Source: Elusimicrobiota bacterium (lineage in GTDB: Bacteria; Elusimicrobiota; Elusimicrobia; UBA1565; UBA9628). From it: a stretch of DNA of 34,575 nt. Every line of letters begins with the position of its first letter. The stretch's first letter is position 1. The notes beneath the pieces were generated by a model. It did no database searches, had not been told where the DNA came from, and saw nothing but the letters and a program-made list of their open reading frames with translations. The stretch lies in assembly GCA_030696455.1 (NCBI GenBank), contig JAUYSH010000071.1, forward strand, positions 1 to 34,575. The letters run 5' to 3'. Position numbers and translations under genes: made by a program. This document shows positions 7,415 through 14,948 of the stretch, one piece after another.

Positions 7415-7825
7415 CTAAGCGGACTGGGGCTGCGTGCAAAAGCCGCAGCGCTTGGCGCGCAGCGGGATGTTGTGAAGGCACTCGGCGCAGGCCTTCTCGG
7501 TCGGAGTGGGCGGCGCGACGGGCTCTGCCCGCTTGAGGGAATTGATGGCCTTGACCGCGGCGAACACCGCCGCGGCGAGGATCACGAAGTCGATGATGTT
7601 CGTGACGAAGGCGCCGTAGTTCACGGTCACGGGCTTCGCCTCGCCCACGGCGTGCTTGAGGATCACGACCTTGTCGGTGAAGTCCACGCCGCCCATCAGC
7701 ATCCCGAGGGGCGGCATCACGACGTCGTTGAGAAGGGAGCTCACGATCGTGCCGAAGGCGCCGCCGATGATGACGCCGACGGCCATGTCCATCACGTTGC
7801 CCTTGAGTGCGAATTCCTTGACCAT
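7415..7825 (-). CDS. mscL: Large-conductance mechanosensitive channel with a C-terminal zinc ribbon
   Basis: MscL is the homopentameric emergency valve of the inner membrane that opens on hypo-osmotic shock. The 136-residue product begins MVKEFALKGNVMDMAVGVIIGGAFGTIVSSLLNDVV, the hallmark N-terminal helix plus pore-lining TM1, followed by the periplasmic loop and TM2 (NYGAFVTNIIDFVILAAAVFAAVKAIN). The usual C-terminal helical bundle is replaced or extended by a zinc-ribbon-like end with two CxxC pairs (CAEC, CGFC); comparable tails occur in some MscL proteins. ATG 7825 is chosen because it starts the family N-terminus. It is followed after ten bases by the OmpA-like gene and is divergent from the dehydratase operon. 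Confidence 0.95.
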   Translation of the reverse strand: MVKEFALKGNVMDMAVGVIIGGAFGTIVSSLLNDVVMPPLGMLMGGVDFTDKVVILKHAVGEAKPVTVNYGAFVTNIIDFVILAAAVFAAVKAINSLKRAEPVAPPTPTEKACAECLHNIPLRAKRCGFCTQPQSA

Positions 7826-7888
7826 GCTCACGGGGGCGATGCTACCGCAACGCGAACGCGGAGTCCATGCCGCGACGCAAGGTTTAAG

Positions 7889-7894
7889 TATAAT
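7889..7894 (+). promoter_or_regulatory. TATAAT -10 element of the dehydratase operon
   Basis: A perfect TATAAT lies 13 bases before the ATG at 7908. The predicted transcript start near 7901 would leave about seven untranslated bases and no Shine-Dalgarno site. An in-frame ATG at 7893 overlaps this hexamer and so is not the start. Confidence 0.5.
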
Positions 7895-7907
7895 GGCCGG
7901 GCCCCTC

Positions 7908-9092
7908 ATGAAATTCGATGAATTCCGCAGCCGGACGGCCTTCAGTCCCGACGAAATCCTTTCCTTCGTCGCGGGCCGCTTGCTGGAAGACGCCCCCGCC
8001 GGCCTGCCCGCCCTGCCGGGGGCGCTGCTCGCCCCGTTCCACGAGATCACCGACCTCCGTTGGGACGCGGCGACCGGGACCGGCCGCATCGAGGCGGTGC
8101 GGCGCAACAAGCTCGACGATTGGTTCTACCCCTGCCACTTCCAAGGCGACCCCGTGATGCCCGGCTGCTGGGGCGTGGACGCCGCCTGGCAGTGCCTGCG
8201 CTTCTTCGCCGCCTGGCGGGGCCTGACGGGCTGCGGCCGGACCATGGGCATGGAGAACGTCTCCTTCTTCGGCCAGATCCGTCCGTACGACAAGGAAATC
8301 GTTTACGTGGTCGACGTGACGTCCAAGGAATCCGCCGACGGCGAAACGATGCTGACCGGCAAGGCGACGGTCTCCGTGGACGGTACCCTCGTCTACACGA
8401 TCGGCTCCGTCTCCATCGCGACCTCCTTCTGGACCGACGACGCTCCGGCGAGACCGGCGCCGGTTCCCGCCGCCGGCGACGCGCCGATCCGCAAGCTCAC
8501 TTACGACGAGTTCTCCGCCAAGTCGAAGTTCAGCCACGCCGAGATCGTCGCCGTCTCCCAGGGGACCTTGATCGACGCCCCCGGCCTCGAGGTCGGGCTC
8601 CTGCCTTCCTCGCTCATGCTCGAGGTCGGGGCGATCGACCGCCTCGTCTTCGACGAGGCCACGGGGGAGGGCTCGATCTCGGCCTCGCGCGGCAACGGCC
8701 CGCTCGAATGGTTCTACCCGATGACCCCGGGCTTCAAGCCGACGGTGCTCTCCATCGACGCCGTCTGGCAGCTCATGGGGCTTTTCCTCACCTGGCGCCA
8801 GAACCTCGGCACGGGCCGGGCGCTCGGGTTCGAGCGGGTCGAGGTGTTCGGCGAGATTCTCCCCGAGGACCGCGACATCCGCTACGAGATCGCGATCGTG
8901 CGCTACTCGCGCGCGCCCAACGGTGACGCCTTCGTGCGCGCCGACGCGAAGGTCTTCGCGGGCGGCCGCCTCATCCTCGCCGCCGCCAACCTCAACGTCG
9001 GCTGCCACAAGAACATCCGCTACTCGGGGTACCCGCTGCCGAGCGAAATGGCGCTCGGCGGCAAGCTCAAGATCAGGGAGACCGCCGCATGA
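7908..9092 (+). CDS. Tandem FabA-like 3-hydroxyacyl-ACP dehydratase with one intact active-site His
   Basis: The 394-residue protein contains two FabA-type hot-dog domains. Domain 1 (about residues 1-178) has WFYPCHFQGDPVMPGCWGVDAAWQ, keeping the FabA catalytic H77 and D91. Domain 2 (about 195-375) aligns as WFYPMTPGFKPTVLSIDAVWQ: the His is replaced (T273) but the Asp is kept (D284), and GTGRALGFERVEVFGEILP and DGRLIY-like strands are retained. In the FabA homodimer each active site uses His from one subunit and Asp from the other, so the H77/D284 pair could form one working site while the other is dead; this is inference. Tandem FabA-like domains are known in polyunsaturated fatty acid synthases (PfaC). 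The ATG of the next gene overlaps its stop (ATGA). Confidence 0.88.
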   Translation: MKFDEFRSRTAFSPDEILSFVAGRLLEDAPAGLPALPGALLAPFHEITDLRWDAATGTGRIEAVRRNKLDDWFYPCHFQGDPVMPGCWGVDAAWQCLRFFAAWRGLTGCGRTMGMENVSFFGQIRPYDKEIVYVVDVTSKESADGETMLTGKATVSVDGTLVYTIGSVSIATSFWTDDAPARPAPVPAAGDAPIRKLTYDEFSAKSKFSHAEIVAVSQGTLIDAPGLEVGLLPSSLMLEVGAIDRLVFDEATGEGSISASRGNGPLEWFYPMTPGFKPTVLSIDAVWQLMGLFLTWRQNLGTGRALGFERVEVFGEILPEDRDIRYEIAIVRYSRAPNGDAFVRADAKVFAGGRLILAAANLNVGCHKNIRYSGYPLPSEMALGGKLKIRETAA

Positions 9093-9580
9093 CCGTCCTG
9101 ACCCCCGCGCAGGTGCTGGCGCTCGTCCCCCAGCAAAGGCCGATGCGCTTCATCGACGAGATCGTCGAGGTGGACGCCGACCACATCGTCGGCACCTACA
9201 CGTGGACGCCCGAGGACTGCGCGGGCTACTCCCCCGACGGCACGATCGCCCCCCCGTTCAAGATGATCGAGATGGGCGCGCAGATCGGCAGCGTCGCGTG
9301 GTGCATCTACCACATGACGCTCAAGATGACCCCGGAGGAGATCGCCCTGCTCGTCGGCTTCTTCACGCAGGTCGACGGCGTCGAGTTCTTCGAGACCGTG
9401 CGCGCGGGCGACAAGGTCGCCTGCATGGCCAGCTTCGAGCCCGAGGGCTACTTCCGCGAGGGCAAGCTCGTCAGCTGCATCGAGTTCCAGTTCGACGGCG
9501 GACCCAAGGACGGCCGGACGATCATGACCGGCCTCGTCGGCGGCATGTGGGTCCCGAAAACGTCCCCGACGCTCGGATAA
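9089..9580 (+). CDS. FabZ-like hot-dog protein lacking the catalytic histidine
   Basis: The 163-residue protein resembles FabZ/FabA-type dehydratases: QVLALVPQQRPMRFIDEIVEVDADHIVGTYTW matches the FabZ opening (PHRYPFLLVDRV), and GYSPDGTIAPPFKMIEMGAQ aligns with the FabZ GHFPGKPIFPG...LEAMAQ helix. The catalytic His is Tyr (Y47), while the Glu is retained (E61). It is therefore unlikely to dehydrate on its own unless its active site is shared. It overlaps the tandem FabA-like gene by four bases, suggesting a translationally coupled pair that forms a complex. A role as a structural or substrate-gating subunit of a specialised acyl dehydratase is inferred, not shown. No ketosynthase or acyl carrier protein gene lies in the window. 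Confidence 0.75.
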   Translation: MTVLTPAQVLALVPQQRPMRFIDEIVEVDADHIVGTYTWTPEDCAGYSPDGTIAPPFKMIEMGAQIGSVAWCIYHMTLKMTPEEIALLVGFFTQVDGVEFFETVRAGDKVACMASFEPEGYFREGKLVSCIEFQFDGGPKDGRTIMTGLVGGMWVPKTSPTLG

Positions 9581-9601
9581 AACGCGGGGCGCCTTCGCGT
9601 T
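9581..9601 (+). terminator. Hairpin directly after the dehydratase operon
   Basis: AACGCG and CGCGTT form a perfect six-base-pair stem with a nine-base loop, starting right after the TAA at 9578-9580. It is not followed by a T-run, so it may be only a weak or factor-assisted terminator. Confidence 0.4.
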
Positions 9602-9644
9602 ATCCCCGCCCGCGCATCGGCAAGTAATTCACACGCGCTCCCTT

Positions 9645-9664
9645 GACTGTTGTTGACAACAGTC
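9645..9664. repeat. Eight-base-pair inverted repeat with a four-base loop
   Basis: GACTGTTG and CAACAGTC are exact inverted copies around TTGA, in the 136-base gap between the converging dehydratase operon and glycosylase gene. No T-run follows on either strand. It may be a bidirectional terminator stem or a protein-binding palindrome. The rest of the gap (9602-9716) holds no gene that can be supported. Confidence 0.45.
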
Positions 9665-9716
9665 ATGGCGCGCCTTGTGCATAACTCGAAAGGTCGCCCG
9701 CGTTGGGATAGGCGTC

Positions 9717-10106
9717 TCAGGCCGGCGAGCGCTCCCAAGCGGCGACGCTGCCCGGCGTCAAGCGAAACAGCGGGTGCGGCCGGAACTTGAGCTTGCGCGG
9801 CAGGTGCCCGCGCTCGAAAGCGAGCTGGCCGCGCGTGAGCGGGAGCTTGGACTTGGTCCGGCCCTGGGCGATCTTGCGGGCGTCGAAATGGTAGCCGCGC
9901 CGGACGGCCTCTTGGCTCACCGCTTCCAGATATGAAGCGATCGCGGCGACGGGCTTGGGCTGCTCCCGGAAGCGCGCGAGCTGAGGGTGGTGCCTGTAGC
10001 CGCGCGTCAGCCCCCGCAGGACCTTCTGGGCGAGCAGGCCCTCCCGCCACAGGGCCGTCAGGCCGCGCGCGTCGAGGTAGGACGGGCGCAGGCTCCAAAG
10101 CCTCAT
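9717..10106 (-). CDS. Pyrimidine dimer DNA glycosylase-like protein
   Basis: The 129-residue product begins MRLWSLRPSYLDARGLTALWREGLLAQKVLRGLTRGYRHHPQLARF, the typical opening of bacterial members of the Pyr_excise family (PF03013, related to T4 endonuclease V), and continues with AIASYLEAVSQEAVRRGYHFD. Such enzymes excise UV-induced cyclobutane pyrimidine dimers from DNA; for the bacterial branch the activity is assigned mostly by homology. The C-terminal part (RGQLAFERGHLPRKLKFR, then a Pro/Leu-rich end) is also family-like. The gene stands alone on the minus strand, with a TATCCT hexamer exactly six bases before the ATG and no Shine-Dalgarno site. Confidence 0.8.
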   Translation of the reverse strand: MRLWSLRPSYLDARGLTALWREGLLAQKVLRGLTRGYRHHPQLARFREQPKPVAAIASYLEAVSQEAVRRGYHFDARKIAQGRTKSKLPLTRGQLAFERGHLPRKLKFRPHPLFRLTPGSVAAWERSPA

Positions 10107-10112
10107 AGCGCA

Positions 10113-10118
10113 AGGATA
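10113..10118 (-). promoter_or_regulatory. -10 hexamer for the glycosylase gene (leaderless start)
   Basis: TATCCT lies six bases before the ATG at 10106, which places the predicted transcript start on the A of the ATG. The -35 region is not recognisable. Confidence 0.5.
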
Positions 10119-10183
10119 GCAAACGCCGCAATATATGGCGCTTTTTGATGGCCGTTCTGTTGCTTTAGAAGACGTGAGGACCT

Positions 10184-13100
10184 ATGCCTAAAACCCACAA
10201 AATCCTGGACGCGAACGAAGCCGTAGCCGACGTCGCCTACCGACTCAGCGAGGTCGTCGCCATCTACCCCATCACCCCCTCCTCCGCGATGGGCGAATGG
10301 GCCGATCAGTGGGCCTCGGAAGGCCGCAAGAATCTCTGGGGCGACGTCCCCTCGGTCATGGAGATGCAAAGCGAGGGCGGAGCCGCGGGCGCCATTCACG
10401 GCGCCTTGCAGACCGGGTCGCTCGCCACCACCTTCACCGCGTCGCAGGGCCTCCTGTTGATGATCCCCAACATGTACAAGATCGCCGGCGAGTTGACCCC
10501 GGCGGTCTTCCATATCGCCGCCCGCTCCCTGGCGACCCACGCCCTGTCCATCTTCGGCGACCACGGCGACGTCATGGCCGCGCGCGCGTCCGGCTGGGCC
10601 ATGCTGTGCTCGAACTCCGTCCAGGAGGCCAGCGACCTCGCCTTGGTGGCGCACGCCGCCACGCTCGAGACGCGCGTGCCCTTCATGCACTTCTTCGACG
10701 GCTTTCGCACGAGCCACGAGATCAACAAGATCCAGACCTTGCCCGACGAAACGGTCCGCGCGATGATCGATGAGGCCCTCATCGAGGCCCACCGCGGGCG
10801 CGGCCTCACGCCCGACCGCCCCGTCTTGCGCGGGACCGCGCAGAATCCGGATGTCTTCTTCCAGTCGCGCGAGGCGGCCAACTCCTTCTACGCCGCCGTA
10901 CCCGCCATCGTGCAGAAGACCATGGACAAGCTGGCCAAGCTCACCGGCCGGTCCTACAAGGTCTATGAATACCACGGCGCGCCTGACGCGGAGCGCGTGG
11001 CGATCGTCATGGGATCCGGCGCGGAAACGCTCCACGCGACCGTGGACGCGCTCAACGCGTCGGGGGCGAAGGTGGGCGTGCTGAAGGTCCGCCTGTACCG
11101 CCCCTTCGACGCGGCGTTGCTCTGCGCGGCGCTCCCGGCGAGCGTCAAGTCCGTCGCCGTGCTCGACCGCACCAAGGAGCCCGGCAGCGCCGGCGAGCCC
11201 CTGTTCCTCGACGCCGTCGCCTCCTTCCAGCGCGGCGGCCGCGCCGGCCTGCGCGTGATCGGCGGCATCTACGGGCTTTCGTCCAAGGAGTTCACGCCCG
11301 CGATGGCCAAGGCCGTCTTCGACGAGCTGTCCAAGGCCTCCCCCAAGCCCCGCTTCACCGTCGGCATCGAGGACGACGTGACTTACCTGAGCCTCAAGCA
11401 CGATCCCGACTGGTCCATCGAGGGCGACGAAGTCGTCCGCGCGGTGTTCTACGGCCTGGGCTCCGACGGCACCGTGGGCGCCAACAAGAACACGATCCAC
11501 ATCATCGGCGACCACACCGACTCCTTCGTGCAGGCCTACTTCGTCTACGACTCGAAGAAGTCGGGCGCCATGACGGTCTCCCACCTGCGCTTCGGCCCCG
11601 AGCAGATCCGCGCTCCTTACCTCATCGAGAAGACCAACTTCCTCGGCTGCCATCAGACGTCGTTCGTCGGCAGATATAAGATGCTGCGCATGATCGCCCC
11701 CGGCGGCGTCTTCCTTCTCAATACCGCCGCCGGCCCGCTCGCCGCCTGGGAGACCTTGCCCAAGGAGGATCAGGAAGAAATCCGAGCCAAGAAGCTGCGC
11801 TTCTTCGTCATCGACGCCTACAAGGTCGCGCGCGACAACGGCCTCGGCGGCCGCATCAACACCGTGATGCAGGCCTGCTTCTTCTCCATCTCCGGCGTCC
11901 TGCCCAAGGAGCGGGCCGTCGAAGCCATCCGCGAGTCCATCCGCGAGGCCTACGGCAAGAAGTCCGAGGAGCTCGTCAACAAGAACCTGAAGGCCGTCGA
12001 GGAAAGCCTCAAGAACCTCCATCAGGTCGTCGTCCCCGCGGGCGGCCACGCCCACGCCTCCTTGGTGCCGCCCGTGGCGCCCGGAGCGCCGGATTGGGTC
12101 CGCTCCGTGCTCGGCCCGATCTGCGCCGGCGAGGGCGACCGCCTGCCGGTCAGCGCCATGCCAGTCGACGGCACCTATCCCACGGCGACGGCTCAATGGG
12201 AGAAGCGAGGCCTGGCCCAGGAGGTCCCCGTCTGGGACGAGTCGGTCTGCATCCAGTGCGCCAAGTGCGTCATCGTCTGCCCGCACGCCGTGATCCGGCC
12301 GAAGGTGTACATGCCCGCCGAGCTCGCCGGCGCCCCCCCCACCTTCAAGTCCTGCGACCCCAAGGACCGCGAGTGGAAGGGCATGAAGTACACCTTGCAG
12401 GTTTCCGTCGAGGACTGCACCGGCTGCGGCATCTGCGTGGACGTCTGCCCGGCGCGCAACAAGTCCGAGACCAAGCTCAAGGCCATCAACATGCGCCCCG
12501 CGGCCCCGCTCGTCGAGGCCGAGCGCAAGAACTGGGAGTTCTTCCTCGAGCTCCCCGAGGTGGATCGCCGCCTCCTCAAGGGCGGCTCGATCCGCCACGA
12601 GCAGTTCCAGCGCCCGCTGTTCGAGTTCTCCGGCGCCTGCGCGGGCTGCGGCGAGACGCCGTACCTCAAGCTGCTCAGCCAGCTGTACGGCGACCGCCTG
12701 CTCATCGCCAACGCCACCGGCTGCTCCTCGATCTACGGCGGAAACCTTCCCACGACTCCTTGGGCCAAAAACGAGGAGGGTCGCGGGCCCGCGTGGGCCA
12801 ACTCCCTGTTCGAGGACAACGCCGAGTTCGGCCTGGGCATGCGCCTCTCCGAGGACCACCAGACGGGTGCTGCGCGCGACCTCCTCAAGAGCCTCGAGAA
12901 CGTCGTGGGCGCCGAGCTCGCGCGCTCGATCCTCGACGCCTCCCAGAAGGACGAGGCCGACATCTACGACCAGCGCGAGCGCGTCGCCGAGCTCAAGAAG
13001 AAGCTCGCGGGCCTCAAGGACGACAAGGCGCGCCGCCTGCTCGCCCTCTCGGACCACCTGACGCGCAAGAGCGTCTGGATCGTCGGCGGCGACGGCTGGG

Positions 13101-13729
13101 CCTACGACATCGGCTACGGCGGCCTCGACCACGTCCTGGCCAGCGGCAAGAACGTGAAGGTGCTCGTCCTCGACACCGAGGTCTACTCCAACACCGGCGG
13201 CCAGAAATCGAAGTCTACCCCGCGGGGTGCTGTGGCCAAGTTCAGCAGCGGCGGCAACCCCGCCGCGAAGAAGGACCTGGGCCTCATGGCCATGTCCTAC
13301 GGCAACATCTATGTGGCCTCGGTCGCCATGGGCGCCCGCGACGAGCAGACCCTCAAGACCTTCATCGAAGCCGAGGCCTACGACGGCCCCGCGCTGATCA
13401 TCGCCTACAGCCACTGCATCGCCCACGGCATCGACATGCGCACCGCCAACCAGAACCAGAAGGCCGCGGCCGACACCGGCAAGCTGATCCTGTACCGCTA
13501 CTCCCCCGACCGGGCCAAGGCGGGAGAGGCGCCGCTCATCCTCGATTCCAAGCCGACGCGCCCCAACGGCCTCGGGGCCTACCTGGCCAGCGAGAACCGC
13601 TTCCAGATGCTCGCCAAGAGCAAGCCCGAGGAGGCCAAGGTCCTCTTCGACATGGCCCAGCAGGACGCGGCCACGCGCTGGGAACTCTACGAATACCTCG
13701 CCGGGCGCAAGCCGCGCCCAGCGATCTGA
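10184..13729 (+). CDS. nifJ: Pyruvate:ferredoxin (flavodoxin) oxidoreductase, single-chain
   Basis: The enzyme converts pyruvate, CoA and oxidised ferredoxin to acetyl-CoA, CO2 and reduced ferredoxin. The 1181-residue chain has the full homodimer-type order: an N-terminal domain I with YPITPSSAMGEWADQW and EGGAAGAIHGALQTG; domain II/III with a CoA- and inter-domain region; a ferredoxin-like domain with two 4Fe-4S motifs near residues 689-700 (CIQCAKCVIVCP) and 745-756 (CTGCGICVDVCP); and a thiamine diphosphate domain with CAGCGETPY and GDGWAYDIGYGG followed by NTGGQKSKSTPRGA. The length matches NifJ of anaerobes and cyanobacteria. GTGAGG lies four bases before the ATG as a ribosome binding site. 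The DHOD-like gene follows within 20 bases, a common pairing. It indicates anaerobic or fermentative metabolism. Confidence 0.97.
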   Translation: MPKTHKILDANEAVADVAYRLSEVVAIYPITPSSAMGEWADQWASEGRKNLWGDVPSVMEMQSEGGAAGAIHGALQTGSLATTFTASQGLLLMIPNMYKIAGELTPAVFHIAARSLATHALSIFGDHGDVMAARASGWAMLCSNSVQEASDLALVAHAATLETRVPFMHFFDGFRTSHEINKIQTLPDETVRAMIDEALIEAHRGRGLTPDRPVLRGTAQNPDVFFQSREAANSFYAAVPAIVQKTMDKLAKLTGRSYKVYEYHGAPDAERVAIVMGSGAETLHATVDALNASGAKVGVLKVRLYRPFDAALLCAALPASVKSVAVLDRTKEPGSAGEPLFLDAVASFQRGGRAGLRVIGGIYGLSSKEFTPAMAKAVFDELSKASPKPRFTVGIEDDVTYLSLKHDPDWSIEGDEVVRAVFYGLGSDGTVGANKNTIHIIGDHTDSFVQAYFVYDSKKSGAMTVSHLRFGPEQIRAPYLIEKTNFLGCHQTSFVGRYKMLRMIAPGGVFLLNTAAGPLAAWETLPKEDQEEIRAKKLRFFVIDAYKVARDNGLGGRINTVMQACFFSISGVLPKERAVEAIRESIREAYGKKSEELVNKNLKAVEESLKNLHQVVVPAGGHAHASLVPPVAPGAPDWVRSVLGPICAGEGDRLPVSAMPVDGTYPTATAQWEKRGLAQEVPVWDESVCIQCAKCVIVCPHAVIRPKVYMPAELAGAPPTFKSCDPKDREWKGMKYTLQVSVEDCTGCGICVDVCPARNKSETKLKAINMRPAAPLVEAERKNWEFFLELPEVDRRLLKGGSIRHEQFQRPLFEFSGACAGCGETPYLKLLSQLYGDRLLIANATGCSSIYGGNLPTTPWAKNEEGRGPAWANSLFEDNAEFGLGMRLSEDHQTGAARDLLKSLENVVGAELARSILDASQKDEADIYDQRERVAELKKKLAGLKDDKARRLLALSDHLTRKSVWIVGGDGWAYDIGYGGLDHVLASGKNVKVLVLDTEVYSNTGGQKSKSTPRGAVAKFSSGGNPAAKKDLGLMAMSYGNIYVASVAMGARDEQTLKTFIEAEAYDGPALIIAYSHCIAHGIDMRTANQNQKAAADTGKLILYRYSPDRAKAGEAPLILDSKPTRPNGLGAYLASENRFQMLAKSKPEEAKVLFDMAQQDAATRWELYEYLAGRKPRPAI

Positions 13730-13748
13730 TTATCCTGAGGACATGACC

Positions 13749-14744
13749 ATGGACCTGACGACCACGTATCTCGGCCTCAAGCTGCGCACGCCTCTCGTCT
13801 GCTCGGCGAGCCCGCTGTCGGAGACCCTGGACGGCATCCGCCGCATGGAGGACGCCGGCGCCTCGGCCGTCGTGCTGAGCTCGCTCTTCGAGGAGCAGCT
13901 CGCGCGCGACCGCGATGACCTGATCTCGCACCTGACGGCGAACACCAACGCCTTCTCCGAGGCGCAGAGCTTCTTCCCCGCGATCGGAAGCTTCCACTGG
14001 GGCCCGGAGAGCTACCTCAACCACATCCGCAAGGCCAAGGCCGCGGCGAAGATCCCGATCATCGCCAGCCTCAACGGCACATCCTTGGGCGGGTGGACGA
14101 GCTACGCCAAGGACATACAAAACGCCGGAGCCGACGCCCTGGAGCTCAACATCTACTACATCCCCACCGATCCGTCGGTGTCCGGAGAGCACGTCGAGCA
14201 GACCCACGTCGACATCCTGACCGCCGTGCGCTCGGTGGTGAGCATACCCGTCGCCGTCAAGCTCGCCCCCTTCTTCAGCAACATGGCGAGCATGGCCAAG
14301 CGCCTCGACGACGCGGGCGCGGGCGGCCTCGTCCTCTTCAACCGTTTTTATCAGCCCGACTTCGACCTCGAGAAGCTCGAGGTGCGCCCCAACCTCCTGC
14401 TCAGCACGCCGCAGGCCCTGCGCCTGCCCCTGCACTGGACGGCGGTACTCTCCGGACGCATCAAGGCCGACCTCGCCGCGACGAGCGGCATCCACACCGC
14501 CATGGACTCCCTCAAGCTCCTGATGGCGGGGGCCACGACCACGATGCTGTGCTCGGCGCTGTACAAGTTCGGCATCGAGCACATCCGCGTCATCGAGGGC
14601 GAGCTCGTGCGCTGGATGACCGAGCGCGAATACCACTCCGTCGCCCAGCTGCGCGGCAGCATGAGCCAGCGCAATTGCGCCGACCCCAGCGCCTTCGAGC
14701 GCCAGCAGTACATCCGCACCCTGACCACCTACAAAGGCCTATAA
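13749..14744 (+). CDS. Dihydroorotate dehydrogenase-like flavoprotein linked to nifJ
   Basis: The 331-residue protein is a TIM-barrel flavoprotein of the DHOD class-1-like type: LGLKLRTPLVCSASPLSET, IPIIASLNGTSLGGWTSYAKDIQNAGADALELNIYY, PVAVKLAPFFSNMASMAKRLDDAGAGGLVLFNRF and a C-terminal phosphate-binding region (ATSGIHTAMDSLKLLMAGATTTMLCSALYKFG). Relatives annotated as DHOD-like are frequently adjacent to pyruvate:ferredoxin oxidoreductase, so it may use ferredoxin or serve a role other than pyrimidine synthesis; no other pyr genes are here. GAGG (13737-13740) is two bases from an ATG at 13743 and eight from ATG 13749; the latter spacing and the family start (MDL) favour 13749. The frame also permits 13743, adding two residues. 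Confidence 0.88.
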   Translation: MDLTTTYLGLKLRTPLVCSASPLSETLDGIRRMEDAGASAVVLSSLFEEQLARDRDDLISHLTANTNAFSEAQSFFPAIGSFHWGPESYLNHIRKAKAAAKIPIIASLNGTSLGGWTSYAKDIQNAGADALELNIYYIPTDPSVSGEHVEQTHVDILTAVRSVVSIPVAVKLAPFFSNMASMAKRLDDAGAGGLVLFNRFYQPDFDLEKLEVRPNLLLSTPQALRLPLHWTAVLSGRIKADLAATSGIHTAMDSLKLLMAGATTTMLCSALYKFGIEHIRVIEGELVRWMTEREYHSVAQLRGSMSQRNCADPSAFERQQYIRTLTTYKGL

Positions 14745-14748
14745 CGAC

Positions 14749-14826
14749 GGTGCCAGGCCTCCCATTATCCCATTACTCCGGGAATGCCTCCGTGCGGAGT
14801 AATGGGATAATGGGAGGCCTGGCACC
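14749..14826. repeat. Perfect 32-bp inverted repeat with the GGTGCCAGGCC core
   Basis: Left arm 14749-14780 and right arm 14795-14826 are exact reverse complements over 32 bases, with a 14-base loop. The outer end begins GGTGCCAGGCC. It starts five bases after the DHOD-like stop and ends 14 bases before the tRNA-Leu -10 element. The same core occurs as an inverted pair at 24810 and 25386-25413, so this is a dispersed element of REP/BIME type rather than an ordinary terminator; no T-run follows it. Confidence 0.85.
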
Positions 14827-14839
14827 AATTCGCATTTGG

Positions 14840-14845
14840 TAAGAT
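14840..14845 (+). promoter_or_regulatory. Possible -10 element of tRNA-Leu
   Basis: TAAGAT lies nine bases before the tRNA 5' end, as expected for a primary transcript with a few leader bases. The -35 position would fall in the right arm of the 32-bp inverted repeat and is not consensus. Confidence 0.35.
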
Positions 14846-14854
14846 GGGCTTGTA

Positions 14855-14937
14855 GGCGGCGTGGCGGAATGGCAGACGCAATCGACTCAAAATCGATCGG
14901 GTTCACGCCCTTGTGGGTTCGAGTCCCACCGCCGCTA
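14855..14937 (+). tRNA. tRNA-Leu (anticodon CAA)
   Basis: The cloverleaf folds by eye: acceptor GGCGGCG/CGCCGCT (with one terminal G-T pair), D stem GCG/CGC, anticodon stem ATCGA/TCGAT with loop CTCAAAA and anticodon CAA at 14888-14890, a long variable arm (CGGGTTCACGCCC) and T arm GTGGG-TTCGAGT-CCCAC. The long variable arm plus anticodon CAA identifies leucine (UUG codons). Discriminator A at 14937 is followed by CGA, so the CCA end is not encoded and must be added after transcription. Confidence 0.93.
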
Positions 14938-14941
14938 CGAT
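14936..14941 (+). promoter_or_regulatory. Possible -10 hexamer overlapping the tRNA 3' end
   Basis: TACGAT includes the last acceptor base and the discriminator of tRNA-Leu and lies seven bases before the ATG at 14949. The spacing matches other leaderless genes in the window. A weak TTG-containing -35 (TTGTGG at 14911) would be 19 bases upstream. Confidence 0.35.
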
Positions 14942-14948
14942 TTTCCCC

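Noticed and set aside
7893-7895. Upstream in-frame ATG for the tandem FabA gene
   Set aside because: It overlaps the TATAAT hexamer, so it would not be in the transcript.
10103-13426. 1107-residue minus-strand frame antisense to nifJ
   Set aside because: No domain and low-complexity composition; nifJ is unmistakable on the plus strand.
14749-14826. Simple rho-independent terminator for the DHOD-like gene
   Set aside because: No T-run follows the stem, the loop is long, and the outer core recurs at other loci in non-terminator positions.
14855-14937. tRNA-Ser reading of the long-variable-arm tRNA
   Set aside because: The anticodon loop CTCAAAA places CAA as the anticodon, and the D-arm and A73 fit leucine.
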